Below, one piece after another: positions 22,109 to 34,400 of a DNA stretch of 64,000 bases. The notes under the pieces are model-generated. The model worked only from the letters and a program-made list of their open reading frames with translations, made no database searches and was not told where the DNA came from. Every line of letters begins with the position of its first letter. Position 1 is the first letter of the stretch. This DNA is from Paracyclopina nana (taxonomy: Eukaryota > Arthropoda > Copepoda > Cyclopoida > Cyclopettidae): assembly GCA_019096065.1 (NCBI GenBank), contig JAGUCH010000008.1, positions 3,167,001-3,231,000 of the forward strand. The letters run 5' to 3'. The position numbers and the translations under genes are program-made.

Positions 22109-25000
22109 CCGCTACACGTGACAAATAATCACATTTTTTCCTCACTTGGATGTATTTTTCACAAAAAAGGTGCGAGCAAACTCGCTTCCGTGCTCACTTT
22201 CATTTGACGACTTTTTTCGCTCTTGAAATAACAGTCTATGTTATGCTGCGGCTTTGGATTTTCCGTCAAACTTTGTTTACAATCTGCAGCCACTCAACAA
22301 TTGACGAAAAGAGCGCAACGACTTGAAAAAATCACGAGCTTCGGTATTTCACGTTGCGATTTTTTTGTGGGCCTCCCAATGATGTCTACATATTGCGTAA
22401 GACTGCACGCTAGCGATAGCAGCCTGGACAGCCTTGGCTGCCGAACTGGCCTGAAAAGCCATAAAGAAGTAAAAGTGCATCTGCGAGCGAACGAGCCTTT
22501 GCTCTGCAACAATAGCGGAACATTTGAACAAGCCACAAAGCAACCTTTCACTGCAGTGCGCATTACCGTTAGTGGAATTCATTATAGGAATTAAGCCCAA
22601 AACAGTCTTGCCTGCCGAGATTGAAACAATTTGTAACAGTCTCAGAGGTTCGCCAAAACTCTAATGGGCTTGCCAGCTCTCAAGCATGTTTGAAGATGAT
22701 GCTCATAATGTTGAGGTGAATATGCCGAAAATGTCCGAGCATGAATTCATGTTTGGTGTTCCTTGATCTTGACGAGCAATAAAGACATCGGTCATCTCTT
22801 GATGCGATAAAGAAATAATGAGTCGTGCCTTATTGAACAATACCTATTATCTTTTCATTAATTTGAGCCAATTAATGAAGACTGCAATTAAGTGCTTCAT
22901 TTACGTGCGACCCATTCAGCGCAATGAAAAAGGTACTCATCATTATCCATTGGAAAAGTTACTTGAAAACGCTAACATAAAAATATTTTTTTATATGTTG
23001 ACATTTACAACAGACCGCAATCGATCTCGCGTAATTTGTCATGAGGAGCTTCTTGAAGCACGCTCGATCATTTTGATTTGATTGAACTCTATGACCTAAT
23101 ATCATTGGATCTTTCTAGTACATATTGGCAATAAATATTGAGACTTTGATTCTTCCCGAGCAATAGGCAACGCAAATCTTGAACGCTACTTAGCTCCTAA
23201 ATTTACTCTTTTATGCTGAGCAAGCAAATAACATATGCTTGCTCCAAATATAAAAACACAATTAGATTTTTTTTGCAACTCAGAACATAAAAAATATGAA
23301 TGGTATTTGCATCTCATAATAGAGAAACAATTATTGATCATGATTGGAATAATTTGGCCAAATCATCTGCGAATAATTATAGTTTCAGGCACGAGCATAC
23401 AACTTGCTTTAAAGTACATTTTCTGCTCAGCTAGATGCGATTGACGTTTGGGTGAGGCACTGAAAAAATAGATGCAAGTGATTTATTTCTTGTTCTCATG
23501 CCTTATAGCAATCATGGGAGATTTTGAGCAGCTCGCGAACGGAAGTTCCTCTTCCTTTTGGTTTTTTCATTGGAGTCACTTGGGTAAAGAAATGACCTTC
23601 ACACCATCTTTCTTCTTTCACATATAGCAGTATGTAGCCATCCATATTCCACATAATTTGCATGACCTACTAGAGTAAGGTTTTTTTACATAGCTTTTTT
23701 CAGCAGCTCCTCGAATCCTTGAATTTTAAGGCTCGCGCTAATTTTCCGCTCAAGCTTTTCAAATTGAATGGTGCTATTTTAATGCGTGTCCAAGCATATT
23801 AACTTCTCACTTGAGCAAGCAGAAAAAATAAGCACCATAAACTACTGTCGAGGTCCAGGTTCATTCATAAAAATACGATTTCAAACATGCCTATAATATC
23901 AAGGTGTGAGTTATAACAATAAATATTAGGCCCACACTTCCACACTTACCTATATGTATACAATATAGTACTATATATGAAATAGCATTCAAAAACATCA
24001 ATCAAAAGAACTCTGTCGTGAGCAGAATCAGCAGCTTCATCTTCAAACAAATGTTTGAGCCCTCTTAGCATGAACTTGACAAAGGTCCATGACAAATAGT
24101 ATTTTTTGCTTGCTTCATTACAGCCTCATTGGAGCACTTCAATGGCAAAATTGTAATTGTCACCTCTTTTTGCAGATGACGGACGTGCATTGCTAACAAG
24201 TCTTTTTTATGCCAAATCAGTTGAAATCAGATAATTTTAACTACATTAAAAAACGGCTTGCAACACAAAAACAGAAACGATTGTACAGCTTATGACGCGC
24301 ATCCAAGCAATTTAACTTTTCTTATCATTATATCCACCTGTATACTGCGTTGGTTGCATGACACAGGGTTCAAGGAAAAACGACGTTTCTTCAAGATAAG
24401 AAAAATGAAGATGCTTTGTTAGTAATAGCCATAAATATATGTAATCAAGCGTGCTTTGAATTTTGCGGTTTAGCTTGATCGTTTGATAGGCATGAATACT
24501 CATGGAAAATATGGCAAACCAAAGTGGCACCTTTTTAATAGCTATAATTGTCACCCTGATCTGCAGCTCAGGGGAATCTTTTTTGAGCCCCTCAAATGAA
24601 ATGTTATAAAAAGTGGCGCGCGAGCTGTGTTTCAGCTTGACCTCCGCATTTTTAAGGGCTTGGTCTTCTCTGACTTTGTTTGAGCAATCCATTGCGGAAA
24701 AGTTCTCAAGATATAGCATATATACAAATGGGTGCGCCCAGGCTGAAGCAAGGCCCTTATATCATATAGTACTACAGCAGCCGCGAAGGATATATCCAAC
24801 TCGCGTATACTTACGCAGGGTTCGGCGCGACCACTATACGCGAATTCGTAAATGTACTGAAGATGATCCTTGGCACCCTCAGTCGACTCGCGTTCAACAC
24901 ACAGGGCAGAGGTCTCTTCTCGAACCATTGACAAAGAGAGGACTTGGCTTGATTTTGAACAATTATCCAGAAGACCAAAGACAATTTTAGCATAAACTCA
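22109..25000. other. Intergenic region between menin and the Gly/Lys-rich protein gene
   Basis: About 2.9 kb without a supported coding region. The first few hundred bases to the right of 22108 should hold the menin promoter. A TATAAAAA motif at 24604-24611 lies about 460 bp before the next gene's ATG and could be its TATA box, with a leader intron at about 25001-25066 (donor AAG/GTGAAT, acceptor TTGCTTCAG). The longest open frames (24312-24719 minus, 24613-24990 plus) show no family motifs. Confidence 0.4.
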
Positions 25001-25069
25001 AGGTGAATAAAATATAATAGTGGATTACTATGCTTAAATACGAATGACTCTTTTCTTTTGCTTCAGAAA

Positions 25070-25534
25070 ATGGCACGTATCGCATTATTGTGTATGGTAG
25101 TTTTGGCCTTGGTGGCTGTGGCCTTTGCTTCCCCCTTCTTTGGAGGCAAAAAGGGAGGCAACAACAGCAACCGTGGCTCTGGAGGCTGGGGAATGATGTC
25201 CCAGGGTGGGAAGAAGGGAGGCCGAGGATCCAGTGGAGGTGGCAAGAAGGGAGGATTTGACCTCAGCCAGATTTTCTCCAAGAAGAACAAGGGAGGCTCC
25301 AATAACCGCTCCAACTCTCCTGCTCATGGAAGATCCAGAGGAGGATCGCGTGGGGGCAAAAAGGGAGGATTTGACCTCAGCCAGATCTTCTCCAAGAAGA
25401 ACAAGGGAGGCTCCAATAACCGCTCCAATGCTCCCTCTCACGGAGGAAGAAGATCCTCTGGAGGAAAGAAGGGAGGATTTGACCTTAGCTCTATTTTCTC
25501 CAAGAAGAACAAGGGAGGAAACAGGCGAGGTTAA
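25070..25534 (+). CDS. Secreted Gly/Lys-rich repetitive protein with three KK-flanked peptide copies
   Basis: I do not recognise this 154-residue protein. The ATG is four bases after a strong splice acceptor (TTTTGCTTCAG, ends 25066), which implies a non-coding first exon. Residues 1-20 are a clear signal peptide (ALLCMVVLALVAVAFA, then SPFFGG). The mature part is Gly, Lys, Ser, Asn and Arg with no Cys. Three repeats carry GKKGGFDLSQIFSKKNKGG (from residue 58), the same core from residue 96, and GKKGGFDLSSIFSKKNKGG (from 132), joined by Ser/Asn/Arg spacers. DNA units are about 114 and 108 bp. Each GGFDLS(Q/S)IFS decapeptide sits between two KK pairs, as in multi-copy neuropeptide precursors. 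Very basic Gly-rich secreted proteins can also be antimicrobial, silk-like or cuticular. Function is unknown; secretion is well supported. Confidence 0.72.
   Translation: MARIALLCMVVLALVAVAFASPFFGGKKGGNNSNRGSGGWGMMSQGGKKGGRGSSGGGKKGGFDLSQIFSKKNKGGSNNRSNSPAHGRSRGGSRGGKKGGFDLSQIFSKKNKGGSNNRSNAPSHGGRRSSGGKKGGFDLSSIFSKKNKGGNRRG
25241..25531 (+). repeat. In-frame tandem repeat, three units of about 110 bp
   Basis: Units begin at 25241, 25355 and 25463, each opening with a GGCAAGAAGGGAGGATTTGA-like core. The first two are almost identical over about 75 bp and the third is shorter and more diverged. They encode the KK-flanked FDLSQIFS modules and point to recent internal duplication. Confidence 0.88.
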
Positions 25535-25891
25535 GCCTTGGCCCAAATGAGTCCATATGATGCTGTGATTTTCCCACTACCATACTATATACCTTTTGTT
25601 ATACATGCTCATTTTTTTATGACCGTTGGTGATGGTGGTTGAGACTGATTTTTTGCCCTTTTGGTAACCATAGCTTTAAATTCAAAGTGACCAAAGTACA
25701 AGTCCTACTGCAAATGTAGCGCTCCACGTGGTTTTTCCATTTCAATGCTGTGATTGTGTATTGGAAGATTTTACATGTAAACTAATATGTCAAAATCTGC
25801 TCGTATGCCGATGGCAATCATAAGTACTTTGTATCTCAACTATATTCATGCCAGAATTTTCTCACATGAACAATGTCGGCTCACAACCAAA

Positions 25892-25897
25892 AATAAA
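25892..25897 (+). terminator. Possible polyadenylation signal of the Gly/Lys-rich gene
   Basis: An AATAAA lies about 360 bp past the stop codon at 25534. No closer canonical signal is visible, so this is the best candidate, though the implied 3' UTR is long for such a short gene. Confidence 0.4.
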
Positions 25898-26254
25898 AGG
25901 GGACACCACTCTGACTAGTGTTTTTCTTCTCTCATAATTTCGCTGCGAGGTGATGCACAACCTGCTCAAACGCTTTGGCTCGATGTGATATCCTATTTTT
26001 GGTAGGGAGGTCCAAGCTCGCGAAAGTTTGGCTGAATCCTTTTTCCCAGACATTTAGCATGCATCAGCAAAAGTTTGCATTCACTTATCAAAATCATCAA
26101 CGTATGTTTACGTACATAGGAATTGTCACGCAGTTTGGTGACAAATGGAACACTTATTTTTTTTGTGCCAATTTTTGATGATTTACTCACTTAGAGTACA
26201 TAATATACTATGTATTTTTAAGACCATTACCTCTGATGCATGCAAAATGTCTAC

Positions 26255-26747
26255 CTTCTGGTTGGAAGCACCTATCCCAACCAAATCCCTGTTTGCCGTT
26301 TGGAGCTACTATACGACCTTGGCACTGGCCAGAGAATATGTTCATAATCTCATCATCATCATCATCGTAGAGGTGAGATATGCCAATATGACACTTGGCT
26401 GTAGCACTTCGATCGTCAAAATCTGTCAACATTTTGAAAATGCCTTCGGGTCCGATTTTGTCCTCAAAATACTTAACGTACGGTCCTGGCAGCCCACCCA
26501 GGGCTGCTATGCATAGGCTGGTGTCTTCAACCATGACAAATTCATGCCTTTGTCCACTTTCTTTTAGTGCTTTTTTAGCGCTCCATAACTTGGCTTGAGT
26601 TATTTCCTCCGGAGCTTCAGCTTGAATTTCTGTTATGCTAAGGTTGCCAGCTTGGATTGCGAGGGCATTTGGTAACTTCAGTTTAAGCAACTCTTGAATC
26701 TCCCTGAATTTGTTTGCATTTGAGGTGACAAAAGCAATCCTAATCAT
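26255..26747 (-). CDS. ITPA: Inosine triphosphate pyrophosphatase (ITPA/HAM1 family), 3' end unresolved
   Basis: The family hydrolyses ITP, dITP and XTP to monophosphates and keeps deaminated purines out of nucleic acids. From ATG 26747 the exon encodes IAFVTSNANKFREIQELL (substrate-binding SNANK loop), VMVEDTSLCIAALGGLPGPYVKYF (catalytic acidic residues) and GRIVAPNGKQGFGWDRCFQPEG, matching the family up to about residue 164. A phase-1 donor (GAAG/GTAGAC) then follows at 26254. The expected last 25-30 residues, with TYAEM and the SHR base-recognition motif, are not found intact. Without splicing the frame ends at 26208 after an unrelated tail. Near 26050-26075 (minus) a weak match, TFAD then MSGKKDSAKLSRAW, is split by an in-frame TAA. 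An Asp-rich insert (HLYDDDDDE) is unusual. The gene may be decaying, or its last exon is not recognised. Confidence 0.72.
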
Positions 26748-26981
26748 TGTTGATTTTGGCTCCCTGCCCAACTTTGAAGGAAATGCAAAAAACAAACTAT
26801 ATATGAGCAAGGACTTATTTTTTTGCGCCAGCATTGTGCCATTTTAAGATGCAATGCCAGATCATCGTCTTAGCTTTAAGTTTGCATCTGTTTTATTGTG
26901 TGCCAAAATGATTGGCTCACATGTTTATTTTGAGATCTGCGCCTGAAATTGGCCAAGTCTTCTGCGTGCAATCATGTTCAG

Positions 26982-28380
26982 CTAGGAGGCGGTAACCACA
27001 TCTGACAGTTCATTTTTGGATCCATCTTCAAATTCTTTCAAGGCTCTTAATTTATCCACCCCACTCAAAAAGAGCCGCTCAATGTTGGCACGTACGTTGT
27101 CATCGCTGGAAATCTTGTGGGTCCAAATTAGATGCTGACGGATGTTCTGCACGCGTTTAAACTCTTTCCGGCAGATTTTGCAAGCATGCGTAGAAAGGCC
27201 AGTGTGCTGGCTGGCATGATCGCGAAGGCTGCCAGCCGATGCGAACTTCTTGTCGCAAAAGTGGCACTCGTAATTTTTGATGCCAGCATGATAGTCCAAA
27301 TGGTCTTTGTAGGCTCTGCCCTTGTCGGTGAACTTTCGACCGCACTGCTCGCAGCTCACAGTGTACGCAGATTTGAGCCCGCTCACTTCCGCATGCAGCC
27401 TTTTCTTGTGCTTGTACAAATCGTTGGCCGTCCGGAATGACTTGTTGCAGTGGCCGCACTTCAAAGAGACTCCTGCAAAAATGGAGCATTTTTTTGCATT
27501 CTTCAGCAATAAAGAAATATAGTATAGTTTATAGCTTACCTGAATGCCTGGCCATGTGATTGACTAGGTTGTCCTTGCGAGCAAACACCTTTCCACAAAT
27601 AGTGCAGTCAAGGCTGGTCTTTCCATCGCAATTGGCCTTGTGTCGAGCCAAGGCCGACTTACCAGTGAATTTATTGCCGCACTTTTCGCAATTCAGTTTC
27701 ACCTTTGTGCCCGAGTGATGGGCAGCAATTTTATGGTGACGCAAGGAGGTTTCTTTTTCAAAGGATTTTCGACATATGGCACAGAAGAAGACGAGTGGAT
27801 GCTTGTGCGCAGCCTGCTGATGAAAAGCAAGGTCCTTTTCCTCCGAGAACTTTTGGTAGCAATCATCACACTGCAGGACTAATTTGCCCCCAATGCTCTT
27901 AGCCGTGGGCGGTTGAACCTCCGGAAGAGGATCGACTTTGGTGGACGCGGACTCGACATCATGGAACAGCCTCTCGACATCCTCGACGCTGACGAAATTA
28001 GGCTTAGCTCCTAATAGGTCCTCCTCCTCCTCAGTGCCAACAACCGGAAAGACCAGCCCAAGAAGTTGGCAAAGGTCGAGGATGCGGCCTCGATGCTCGC
28101 CAACGGAGCTGGGATCGACGAGGCCATAGGTGAGCTTGACAAAGGCCTCTAGAGTGGCTTTGTCGAAATCAGGAAAAATTATCACAGGATCCTCGTCGTA
28201 GTGTGTAATGGACTGGAGTGCGTGGAAGAGAAGCGTGCTCAAGCCCGCGAGGACGAATTTGTGCGCGTACACGAGGTCACCAGCCGAGGTCATGAGGCCG
28301 ACGTCGAGAAATTCTTTGTCTCTGTGCGATTTCGCAATTCTCGAGAGCATGAAATTGCGGAAGCTTTTCCTCACCTTCAT
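26982..28380 (-). CDS. BTB domain protein with about eight C2H2 zinc fingers
   Basis: A probable sequence-specific transcription regulator in the nucleus. There are two coding exons, 27540-28380 and 26982-27472, joined in phase 1 and giving 443 residues. ATG 28380 (MKVRKSFRNF) follows a possible acceptor (TCTTATAG) of a 5' UTR exon. Residues about 15-110 are a BTB/POZ dimerisation domain (DVGLMTSAGDLVYAHKFVLA; IIFPDFDKATLEAFVKLTYG). After an acidic linker come fingers CDDCYQKF, CAICRKSF, CEKCGNKF (last ligand Cys instead of His), CTICGKVF, CGHCNKSF, CEQCGRKF, CHFCDKKF and CKICRKEF. The intron falls in the linker after the fourth finger. BTB-ZF families turn over quickly and I cannot assign an orthologue. 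DNA target is unknown. Confidence 0.88.
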
Positions 28381-28600
28381 GATGATATGGCCTATAAGAC
28401 AAGAAAGTAAGCAGTGTTTCAATGGTATTAAAAGCAATAATGAAAGTCGGTGTGAATTTTATGATAGTGCGCACATTATTCCCATATTTATGTGTGGTGG
28501 AGTAGAAAACAACTCCATTTCGTGATTTCAGGCTGGTTTTCCACTTTCGTTGAGCGTTGTCTTCTTTGGTACACAGTTGCTTTTCTTCTGCACAATTATG

Positions 28601-30566
28601 TTATGAAGTTGGTTCCTGGTCGATTTTGACGAAAACCTTCGGTCGTTCGTAGACACGAATGGCGTTCTCCAACGTTGTCATTTCCTGCTCTAAATCCGCT
28701 TTCATTTGTCGAACTCTCATGGTGTCGTTACGAACGGGAAAGTTGTTGGCCTGGTTGACTAGACTGTTGTATTTCTCCTTCATTCGGCCAAGAGCTTCGC
28801 GGCGATCTCCGTCTGAAAGCTTGCGGTGTCCAGGGGGACAGTCTGGATCAGGCTTTTCGCGCTCAATCTTCTCGGCCTCCGCTTTCCATTCGGCTTGTCG
28901 ATTTTGCAAATACTTTGGCACTGAGCCAGTCTTGTATTTCCCCTCTTTGGGCTTCATGGAGTCGCTCTTCTTCTTCTTCCTCTCCTCCGCCAAAGCTTGA
29001 GCAATTTCGTACTCTTTCCGGCGAGCATGACCGACTGCTGTGGCACAATGAATATTAGCTCGCACATAGTCAATATCAGAGCCTCGGATCACCGATCCAG
29101 CATCGCCATTCATCACTGTCTCGTCATCATCGTCATCATCCTCGTCATCTCCATCCCTGCCACTCTTCAAAGAGCTTTCCCCAGGAGTTTTTGACCTCGC
29201 GACTGGCGTTGGCGTTGTCGGGACAGGCGAGGGCTTTTTCACACTTGTCATAGGTGGGGCGGAGTCATTTTTCTTCAGCGGCATGTGCTTCTTCACGTGC
29301 TCCTCCAACGAGTTCTTTTTCATCTTCAAATTCACCATGGAGGCTGTGGAGGCGAGTGGGCCCAAATTCTGCACGGATATGTGGCTGGCACGTGACATAC
29401 TATTGCCAGAATTGAGCTTGGGGCTCGATGCGTACTTGCGCATTGACAACGGCCCGTGATTGATGGATGGATTGCGAGTCAGCTTGGTGTGATTATTTGG
29501 CCGCATTGTGATGACAGAATCGACGTCACTGACCTGGTCCACAGATGCGTACCTTTTCAGGGTCTGATTGAGGGACCTTTTCGTGGAATGGCCCTCGGAT
29601 AATGGAGCAGTGTTGTAGATCTCGTTGACCAAATTGCGAATTCGGTATTTGCGCTCTTCAATGGTGACCTCTCCGAACCGCTGGACTCCGAGGCCGACGA
29701 ATCCCAAAGACATTTCTCGGTGAAGGTCGTCCAGTTCATTATAGTCCTCATCTAGGTTAAGGGGCGGAATGGAGTGGCACGACTGGGACATTGTTCCATA
29801 ATCGCTGGGCTGTAACGCAAGAAATCACATTTATGCCTTCAGTGCCACACACACACGAATCACAAATGTCACGAAAGCAATTTAAAGCGCAAGTACGTTC
29901 AATCAAATTTTGAGGTTTCACAAAGAGTAATAACCTTTTTTATATACAACTTCTTTCATTAATCTGTTTTTTAAATAAATGTTATGAAATGTGCTCTGGA
30001 AAGATATAATAGTATAACATTCTAAGGGTAACATTTTTTAGCACAATTTCTTTCATTTATCTGTTTTAAAAGAATGCCATGACTTCTAAAATAGTAGTAA
30101 AATTCAAAGGTCTTTTAAAATTATAGCACTAGCAAAATGGCTTAAAAACAGGCAAATTTTAGTGTACCTGCACTATGCCTTGCTGCTTGGCTCGAAGGCC
30201 ACTCAGCCTTCTGACCTTCACAACGGCTGACTCATCATCTGCATTCTCCAAAAATGGGCCAGTTTTCTGGTGGCTTTTTAAGTATCCCTTGACTGATGAT
30301 GACGACTCAGCGGACTTGGCTGTCGTTGCCCACTCGTGCACTCGAGACTGGACATGGTCAAACTTTTTCTTGTTGGCCTCTGTCAAGGCTGCAGCGTTGG
30401 GAAAAGCCTTCATTGGCCCATGGTTCATTTCTGCCTCCTTTTGCAGCTTGGCCAGCTGCTGCATTTTCTTGAGCTGGCGCAAATTCTCCCTATGATAGTC
30501 CCGGTTCGAGTTGGAGCTCGTGGGAGTGAAAGCAGACTCCCAAGGGGTTTCAGTCATCAAGCCCAT
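28601..30566 (-). CDS. ENKD1: Enkurin domain-containing protein 1 (ENKD1-like)
   Basis: There are two coding exons, 30168-30566 and 28601-29809, joined in phase 0 (GIVQ/PSDYG) and giving 535 residues. ENKD1 is a microtubule- and centriole/cilium-associated protein in vertebrates. Landmarks follow ENKD1 in order: HRENLRQLKKMQQLAKLQ near the N-terminus, FDHVQSRVHEWA, DYVRANIHCATAVGHARRKEY, GSVPKYLQNRQAEWKAEAEK, DPDCPPGHRKLSDGDR and a C-terminal enkurin segment ending IRVYERPKVFVKID. The middle is Ser/Thr/Pro-rich, Lys-rich and probably disordered, with a run of Asp (DDEDDDDDDE). Start ATG 30566 (MGLMTETPWESAF) follows a possible acceptor, so a 5' UTR exon is likely. The enkurin motif supports family membership. 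A ciliary or cytoskeletal role is inferred from vertebrate work. Confidence 0.85.
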
Positions 30567-31412
30567 GCTGTACTATTTTTTATTAGTGTCCAATTCAGTG
30601 GCTGTGATTAAACTGAACTCGAGCAATCTTTGAAGCATGTAGTAGACACAAAAAAGCCTTGAACTAAATAGTATAGTTGTGTGTGAGAAAAGTGTCCACT
30701 TTTTTTTCACTTCCGAGGACAAGCAACTCTTTTCACCTGATCACGCAAACTGAGCCAACCGTGAAGAAAAACGACCTCCAAACAACACAATTTGCACTTT
30801 GTTATGGTTCTGCTGCCCTGCATGATGGGTCGAAAGCCAAGTCGTTCTCAACTTGAAATTCAAAACTCTAATGGAAAATGCATTAAAAAGCTAGTTTCTG
30901 TACAGTTTTATCTTTAATAAATTGATATAGCTCTGCAAATCAAGTAGTGATTCTTAATTGTCGCAAAGAAGGAATTTGATTATGGATTTGATAATAAGAA
31001 TTGCCTTAAAATGTGCGACACGGTTCAGCATTAAAAGTGCATTGAGGAAAGCAAGGTATGCGTTGGCTGAATGACGCAAACTATCAAATCACGCAACCTT
31101 GTCATTTAGCTTTAATTAATGGCAGTTCCACATGTCGCGCGCACTCAGGACATTTTACACGATCCATCCAAAAATTACTGATACTTCCTCGATTGATAAT
31201 TGCCTATCACGGAAATAGATTCCATTTTTAAATGCCACTTCAAATTGGCGTAAGAGGCTTTGGAAAAAGAGGATAAACTTTAATGAAAAACGTGACACTT
31301 TCAAGGATGACAATGTAAAAATAACCTCAAGCTTCTTGATGCTGGATCAGCTTTATTTTGACAACAGGGTAAAAACTAGAGTTGCCTATACAATCATTGT
31401 GCTATTTGATGG

Positions 31413-34400
31413 CTATACGCGTGTTATTTTGGGGAAAATTCCTGTTCTGTAGCATTCTGTGCTACTTTGGCTGAACATTGACGACTCTTTCATAGATATG
31501 AAGCTGGCTGCAGCGGCACGATGAGCTTCCACCAAGGCGTTGTCGTCATCGCCAATTTCCAGCAAATCCTCTGCCATTATGAAATCTTCGTGCGACTGCA
31601 AAGCCACCAAAAAACTCGCTCTGTTTCCAGGAGACTCATTTTTCAGCGCTAACGTCAGAGCAGTTGAAAAGCGTCGTGATATCTGGAACATAAACCGTGT
31701 TGCAAGCAGGAAAATGGAGATTTTTAACACGAAAATTATCTAATACACAGACTTGTACGTATGAATGATTAACCAGTAATTGGGCATCATCTACTATTCG
31801 CCAGCTAATTGGGATACGCGAGAGGATCGAGCAGCCTTTGATGATGCTTTCTTTGATGGTCGATGGGCGTTTGCTAACAATGGCAGGCAAACATTAATTG
31901 GCAAGGTAAATCTTACCGTGTCCTGCATGGGCGCGAGTCCACATATGAAATGGTCTCCCTGTTGAGGCTCGTGGTTTATCACAGTGAGGTGCTGCTCCCT
32001 TGAGACTGGGTCGTTCTCCTCCTTTTTATTATGGTGCCTCACGGGTGAGTTGAGCGTGGACATTTGCGTGTTTTTCCTCATCAGCCTGCGACAAGGAGTG
32101 TTTGCAGCTGATGACTCTTTGAGGCCTTCCTTGGCATTGGCCTCTGAGTAAGCCAAGTGAGCCGCCACTTGGAGGCCAAAAGCCGAGGCCAGGATCAGCC
32201 CAGTCGGGGCATTTCGAGGACTTGGCTTGAGACACTTTAGCATGAGGATGTGGCGGTAGTAGTGACGAAATCTGCAATAAAAGACATTATTTATGAGCCT
32301 GCAGTTTGTAATAATAATGGAGCTTACTTTGGGTTCATGAAGTAATACACTAATGGGTTCACCATGGCGTGGGCCATGGCGCACCAGTAAAAAGCCAGGA
32401 AAATGTGCTGGATGTACGGCAGCCTCCTCACGTCCGGGAAATGATATGAGTAAATAAAGTAGACATGATATGGCAGCCAACAGGCGCCAAAAATGACAAT
32501 GAGGACCACGAGCATTCGCACTATCTGAAATGACATTTTAAAAATTGTCACATTGGCATACATATTGGGGTACAAATCATATGATAGAATTACCTTTTGC
32601 TTTTTCCGCTTTGCTCTTTCCAGCTGAGGCGTTATGATGCACACTGGTTGACGGCACCAGAGCACCAGAGTCATGTGGATTGTGCAAAATCCGATTATGA
32701 TTATGGGGAACACGAAGGTCACCAGCAGAATGATGATGTTGTATCTGTAATTGGGGAAATCATCAAGTATTGACTTAGCGTAGCGATGTGTCTCAGATCA
32801 TCTGATTGACAAGGCAAAAAAGCAAAAACTTCCAAACAAGTTGGATACCTAATTTTTCAGCGTGTGGGAGTTGGTGAATCCATGCTAGAGATGGTATATT
32901 GTTATAGTGTCTAGCTACCTACCAAATTGGTTGAAAAACTGGAGCTCATCAACAATTCATTAGGGTCGGCTAGTCCATTAAAATGCTCGCACTACATGCT
33001 AAAATTGCTCAACTGCATTTCTCCTCCGTGCACTTATCTTCTCTGTATTTAAAAATGCCATATATACCCTTAAACCTACTTAAGTAAAAGCCTTTACAAG
33101 ACACGAGCACTTTCGTGATTTCGACATACAACATAGAGCTCTATGTAATAGGCTACAAAATTCTATAATATGTGCGCTGAAAGTGGATAGATGGATAACT
33201 TAGAAAATAAGGCTTACATGTAGTCTTGAAACGATGCCCCCAGCAAATCTTCCGATTCGTCTGGCCACTTGATGTAGCAAATCTCCTGCCCAGGTAAAAC
33301 GGTGAGCCTGCAACAAAAGGGGCAAAATTGACTCCTAATGCGCGCTGTGCTACTGCAAGACATTTCTCTCTTTTTGGCAAGCATATAAGGAACCTACGTT
33401 GTGGAAAATAGGATAGCAGGCAGGGCGAATAATCCACTTCCTATCCATATGGCAAGAATGACGGCTGCAACAACATACTTGGATGTGCGCATTTTCAGCG
33501 GCCAAACCACGGCTTTATATCTGGAAAAAATTAGATCATTTTACCATGCAACACGTGAGGAAAAAAAAAGGAAGCGTCCTCCTCCTCTTGGAAAAAGTCT
33601 CCAATGTCAGCTATTCATATGCTCCTACCTTTTCAAGATACCCCAAGGCTCTCTTTCGAGAAAGCGCAATAAGTATTTGGTGCGCAAACAAAAATTGATT
33701 GACCCTCTTGAAAAGAGGCATGTGTGTGTGTGAGCTCTAGAAAGCAAATACAAATATACCATTCTGTGCTGCTGACGAGGAAAATTATCTCAGATGATTG
33801 GAACTGGCACCTAGATAGCTCGTCGTTTTGCTCGATGACTAAGGAGGCATCAAGTTACAAAGGCCTTCTTCAAGCTCTTCTTGTTCTTCTAATGGTCATT
33901 GCCAAAAAAAAAAAAAACTACAAGCCTATTATTCTAAGTTCGCCATGTGTACCTTCTGATATAGCAATTATATAGCCTAGATTTGCTGTATCATGAGCAT
34001 AGATGAGAATGGCTCTAGGAGTTTGATTGTTCAAAAGCATTATTCTTCTTGTAAAGGGAAATGTCGAGTTTTCTGCATGCAATGGCAGAAGATATGAAAA
34101 AAGGGCCGATAGCACATGCTAGAGATAAAAGGGCCATGAACTTTGAAGTGCGTTGTTGCAGCATATTCGTTTTGTTGGCTTTTTCCGCACATTCCACGGT
34201 ACTACTACCTACGTAAGTAACATACTTCTTCTCCTTGCACAAATAAGAGCATGGCATTCTTTACAAATGAACTCAGATGCTTGGAGATAAGTCTTGATCC
34301 TCTGCTCAGTAAATCAGTCCATAATGAGAGGACCAAGGCTCTCTTTTTTTTTCTATGCATGAGGGCAAACAACTCGAGGAGAATGCATCCAAGATCAACA

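Noticed and set aside
24312..24934. Overlapping open frames on both strands upstream of the Gly/Lys-rich gene (135, 100 and 125 codons)
   Set aside because: Several frames overlap and none shows a domain. The region more likely holds the promoter and leader of the gene at 25070.
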